DNA from: Triangularia verruculosa
Lineage: Eukaryota > Ascomycota > Sordariomycetes > Sordariales > Podosporaceae
Direction: 5' to 3'
NCBI GenBank assembly: GCA_033296885.1
Contig: MU864036.1
Coordinates: 1-63,499 of the forward strand
DNA length: 63,499 bases
A program made the translations under genes and the position numbers. Numbering within the stretch: position 1 is the first letter of the stretch; each line of letters opens with the position of its first letter. This document shows, one piece after another, positions 60,352 to 63,499 of this stretch. The notes under the pieces were generated by a model, which had not been told where the DNA came from, did not search any database, and saw only the letters and a list, made by a program, of their open reading frames with translations.

Positions 60352-60570
60352 AACAAAGACGTTTAGAGTAACACTAGATTCCTTCTGAATGACTTCCCGG
60401 GCTAGGATACGGTCAAAGTCAGGCTTATATTTAGCAGTTCTCATGTCAAGAGTTACGTTGTTGACCAGAAAGGCAGGGCTGCTACTAAAAGGGTGGTCTT
60501 GAATGCTAGCTAGTTTAACGACCGTGAGAGTTGGTTGATACACTTCAGAGGATATGGTGGTCAATACGTT
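60352..60570 (-). pseudogene. Orphan exon-like open segment
   Basis: A 219-nt open segment in one frame, bounded by an acceptor (ATCTCTAG, exon starting AACGTA) and a perfect donor (GTAAGT), both at codon boundaries. It encodes peptide of ordinary composition, including SSEVYQPTLTVVKLASIQDH and KPDFDRILAREVIQKESSVT. No flanking exon could be joined with confidence: a nearby frame at 60867-60667 (starting MESEMSCCFKAIV) ends in a stop before it. It could be part of a decayed or unrecognised gene. Confidence 0.3.
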
Positions 60571-61395
60571 CTAGAGATATGAGTAGGTCTCTGAAGATAG
60601 TGGACGGGTGCTACAAAACAGGTTGCGAGGCTTATGTACGACCCTTTGTCACATTTCAACCAGCTCCTAGGCCTCTCCTCCTCTGTCCGCGTTGTAGGTA
60701 GCATAGCGATAATGAATTTCACGACGACCATCCCCATCTACGCCAAATTTGATGGCAATATGTGATACCTCTACTCTGCGGCAGCCATACCCTGAAGCTG
60801 TGTAGACAAGACCCTCCTCCTGATTTGACACAATCGCCTTGAAGCAACAGCTCATCTCGCTCTCCATACTCCGCCGTCATGCTCTAGATTCTTGGCATAC
60901 AGGAGTGAGAGCTCATTGCTATGTTTCCCCGCATACAAACCAACCAACCTACATCGTGTGACCGTCAGGGTTGGCGCAAGGGGGCTGGATGATCTCGCGA
61001 TAAGAGATAGATGGATGTCGATGCCCCGGTTATTACTCAATTCGGACACGAGGTACCAATCGGACGGGAGAGACGTTGTCAAACGCACAGACCATCAGGC
61101 GATCACGGCAAATTTAGCGCCCGAGACAAGAAGCAGCTGAGCCGGAGCCACCAACAAGGCTTTCCCTTTGGCAGGTCATCGTCAAACGTGACTGCAAACC
61201 TGGAATAGCGTCTGCCTTTGACAGCGCACCACCCGCCACCCCTTCCCGTCTCGACATCTCGGCGTCGGCCCCCGCTGTCGTTGCCGGAAAGCAGGCGGCC
61301 TTTGTGATTGAGGCCTCGAAGAGAATTCTTGCTCCGTTCCGAGCCGATATTTCTCCTTTGGTTCTCGCCAAAAATCAACCTCTATCTCACCAACC

Positions 61396-62511
61396 ATGCT
61401 GCCGTTATCAGTACGACGGGTTGTCGCGTCTGCGGCTCCCCAGTCGCCAGCGACTGCGGTTTCATCTTTGGCTGCGTCTGCTCCTAAATCCGCCTACAGG
61501 GCCACCGGCCTCCACCAGCGCCGGTACTCATCCTCGAAACCCTCAAGCCCGGATGACGGAACCCGCGACTTCGCCGCCAGGCCCTCCGTCCCCGCCTCAG
61601 GGAACTCGAAAACGACTGGCGAGAAGCGCAAGAGAAAGGCCAAAGATGCCGGGCCCCAGCTCCCGAGCGTCCCCAGCACCAAGCACATCAAGGACGAGGG
61701 TTCGTATTCTCATTGATCGCGTCCTCACCTCTTCACTAACTCGTTACCCCTCGATGTAGCCCTCGCCCTGTCGACCTTCTTCGCCCTTCACCGGCCCATC
61801 TCTGTCACACAACTCCTCCCCAAGACGGTAACAGAGGATGCCTTTGCCGAGATCTTCAACACCCGCTCGCCACGCCACAGAGTGTCTGACGTTCTGTCGA
61901 CGCTATCACAAACGGTACATGACCTTGAGGAGCACCCCCTGTCCAAAATGAACAATGAAGCCAACACTGGAGACCTTAAACAGCAGGAGCGGTTGCAGCA
62001 GGACATGCAGGATGCCGAGGAAGGAGTCACCCGAGTGAAGCTTGCCAACGGCACCGAGACGAACGTGTACTTTCAGCTCAATTCCATGGCCGGCCAATTC
62101 CTGCCTTATGCGCCCCCTCCCCCGCCCCAGCCGGTTTCCGACGCCGCAGCTGTCGATGCTCTTGTCGACGAGCTCGCCGGTACAACACTGGAATCGAACG
62201 AGGAGCCCCAGACGAGGGTGTACAAGGCCATGGTCACGATCGAGGAGACGGTGGAGGCCGACGGACAGTTCAAGGTTGTCGCGCACAGCCCGGAGCTGAT
62301 CGACAATGCGGAGCAGGGTATCCAGCCGAGGACGTTTCTGGAGAGGATGGCGTTGAGGCAGCTCAAGTATGATGAGTCGAGGAGGCTGCATGACCGGACC
62401 ATGCAGGCGATTAGCGTGAAGAGGATCAGGAAGCTGAAGATGAAGAAGAAGAAGTATAAGAAGCTGCAGAAGAGGACGAGAAACGAGAGGAGGAAGTTGG
62501 ATCGGTTGTAA
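61396..62511 (+). CDS. COX24: Mitochondrial small-subunit ribosomal protein mS38 / Cox24
   Basis: Two exons, 61396-61699 and 61760-62511, with a 60-nt intron (donor GTTCGT, acceptor TGTAG); 351 aa. The N-terminus is an Arg/Ser/Ala presequence (MLPLSVRRVVASAAPQ, later QRRYSSSKPSS). The C-terminus is the diagnostic mS38/AURKAIP1 block: ISVKRIRKLKMKKKKYKK, then KRTRNERRKLDRL. The middle holds an LALSTFFALHRPISVTQLLP segment and an acidic region. Yeast Cox24/Qri5 belongs to this family, binds the mitoribosomal small subunit and is needed for COX1 mRNA processing and translation. The C-terminal motif makes the assignment firm; the middle is fungal-specific. It is convergent with the DsbA-like gene. 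Confidence 0.88.
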
Positions 62512-62835
62512 GAGAGATGGGGTTTTGTATGGATATAGGTGGGTGGGTAGTGGAAAGGGCGCATCTGTACATAGTCCTATTCTCCCTTTTTTTCCCTTTT
62601 TCTGACCAACTAACAAGAACAACCAACTTTTAGAGAGAGTCGTGGTGCATTTTTCTTTTTCCTTTGAGATGTTTGTTGCTGTTGGCATATTGGCACACAT
62701 AGAGGGGGAGTGGCTAGAGAGTTGGGTGGGAGCGATCAGGGGGTGGTGGCATAAAGACTGAGATTCTTGTTTGTCTTGTTCATGTTCTGCATAGCAATCA
62801 TTATCAAGTCATCTCCCTGTATACCCCCGTCCCCA
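62512..62835. other. Convergent spacer
   Basis: 324 nt of T-rich 3' flanks shared by mS38 and the DsbA-like gene; no gene seen. Confidence 0.5.
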
Positions 62836-63374
62836 TCAAACAATGTTCTTCTCCAGCCACTCCTTCCACTGGTCCTCGCTCCACCCGCTCGAGATCTCAT
62901 TCGCCACGACGCCGTTGAAGATGACAGTCGGGGTGACGTGAACACCCAGCAGCCGGTTGATCTTGGTGACGAGCTTCACGTCGGCGGTTACGCCGTTTCC
63001 GGCGTTGAGAGCCCCGTCCTCGCCGGCTTGCTCGGGGATGGCGAGGAGCTTGTAGACGGCTTCCTCGTCGAGGCCGACGGAGTCCGAGGCGAGCTTGGCC
63101 AGCCGGCGGTAGGTGGCGTTGCGGGTCTCGTTGACGAGGGAGATGTCGAAGTAGGATTTCTGGGCGGCGAAGAGGGCGGAGGAGAACTTGTAGAAGAGCT
63201 GGGGGGAAGAGTTGGAGAGGGACAGCACGGCGAGGGCGGCCTCGTGGGTGAGGGTGGAGGAGGGGTGCCAGGGTTGGATTTGCTGGCGGATGATGAACTG
63301 GACTTTGGAGGAGAGGGTGGGGTTGGGGGTGATGAGGTTGGGGATTATGTTGTTATAGAGTTGGTTGAAGATTT
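62836..63374 (-). CDS. DsbA/thioredoxin-like protein, 3' exon (incomplete)
   Basis: The last exon of a gene whose earlier exons lie beyond the window or in its final bases. The visible part (about 179 codons, preceded by two bases of a split codon) starts after an acceptor CGTCAG and reads EIFNQLYNNIIPNLI if the missing base is G. The helical middle and the end INRLLGVHVTPTVIFNGVVA, including the cis-proline of VTPT, fit the C-terminal half of a DsbA-like thioredoxin fold. The final EEKNIV-like WKEWLEKNIV ends the protein. The redox CXXC would lie in the missing N-terminal part. The intron next to it contains a run of 17 G. Function: probable thiol-disulfide or glutathione-transferase-like protein; unsure. 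Confidence 0.62.
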
Positions 63375-63499
63375 CTGACGGGGGGGGGGGGGGGGGCGGG
63401 TATTGGTTTATTTTGGTGGCATGAAATTACTGGCGGGGGGAAACAATGTAGTTTAAATGGAACACAAACAAAAAAAAAATATATTTTGTTTTGTTTGGT
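63375..63499. repeat. Poly-G tract and AT-rich window edge
   Basis: A run of 17 G at 63380-63396 followed by AT-rich sequence to the end. Read on the minus strand it is a C-run inside the intron of the DsbA-like gene. Homopolymer runs near both window ends suggest assembly boundaries. Confidence 0.5.

Larger units (their letters stand above)
58164..61395. other. 3.2-kb gene-poor region with orphan open frames
   Basis: Upstream of the processing-peptidase gene and of mS38. It holds one longer open frame (59134-59802), a set of degenerate GCTTCAA-type repeats at about 60100-60245, and an exon-like piece at 60352-60570, all listed separately. Nothing else is recognisable. Confidence 0.45.

Overview
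The window is nuclear DNA of a filamentous ascomycete, most likely a Sordariomycete of the Sordariales (Neurospora/Podospora/Chaetomium type). The grounds are dense single genes on both strands, about 25 short GT-AG introns (52-123 nt) with CTAAC/CTGAC-like branch sites, and recognisable fungal proteins: an RCO-3-like sugar transporter, an Rlm1 MADS factor, a PEP/MPP-beta subunit and a GPI-anchored cell-surface protein. I found no rRNA, tRNA, CRISPR array, intact transposon or virus. Exon boundaries below were read by hand from splice signals and reading frame. Protein names come from recalled family features, not from a search.

Layout. 0-7 kb: a Pro/Ala-rich GPI-anchored protein (-), a twin-CX9C protein (+), and a probable Ame1/CENP-U inner-kinetochore subunit (-) whose first two exons are tiny. 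7-10 kb: gene-poor. 10-17 kb: a hexose transporter followed on the same strand by a secreted GH31 alpha-glucosidase, a plausible import-plus-digestion pair. 17-21.4 kb: FRG1 (-) head-to-head with a 2-oxoglutarate-oxygenase-like gene (+), then a type I membrane protein. 21.4-25.4 kb: an accessory-looking island holding three related 61-68 residue cysteine-rich proteins. 25.4-27.5 kb: the MADS factor Rlm1 with 5.2 kb of gene-free upstream DNA. 32.6-38.5 kb: TAF1 (-) divergent from ARP4 (+). 39-47.4 kb: D-serine dehydratase, GPI19/PIG-P and VPS8 in series on the minus strand. 47.9-51.8 kb: a GPALPP/DUF3752 protein (+) and a membrane RING-H2 protein (-). 51.8-56.4 kb: gene-poor. 56.4-63.5 kb: the mitochondrial processing peptidase beta subunit (-), a poor region with orphan exon-like pieces, mitoribosomal mS38/Cox24 (+), and a DsbA-like protein (-) that is cut by the window edge.

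Most genes are housekeeping: transcription and chromatin (TAF1, ARP4, Rlm1), RNA (FRG1, perhaps GPALPP), mitochondria (MPP-beta, mS38), trafficking and GPI synthesis (VPS8, GPI19), and kinetochore (Ame1). The most unusual content is the trio of small cysteine-rich proteins at 22.2-23.9 kb. They share an MCx[YW][ER]Q start, a cysteine ladder and an acidic tail close to an aromatic residue, and they have no signal peptide.
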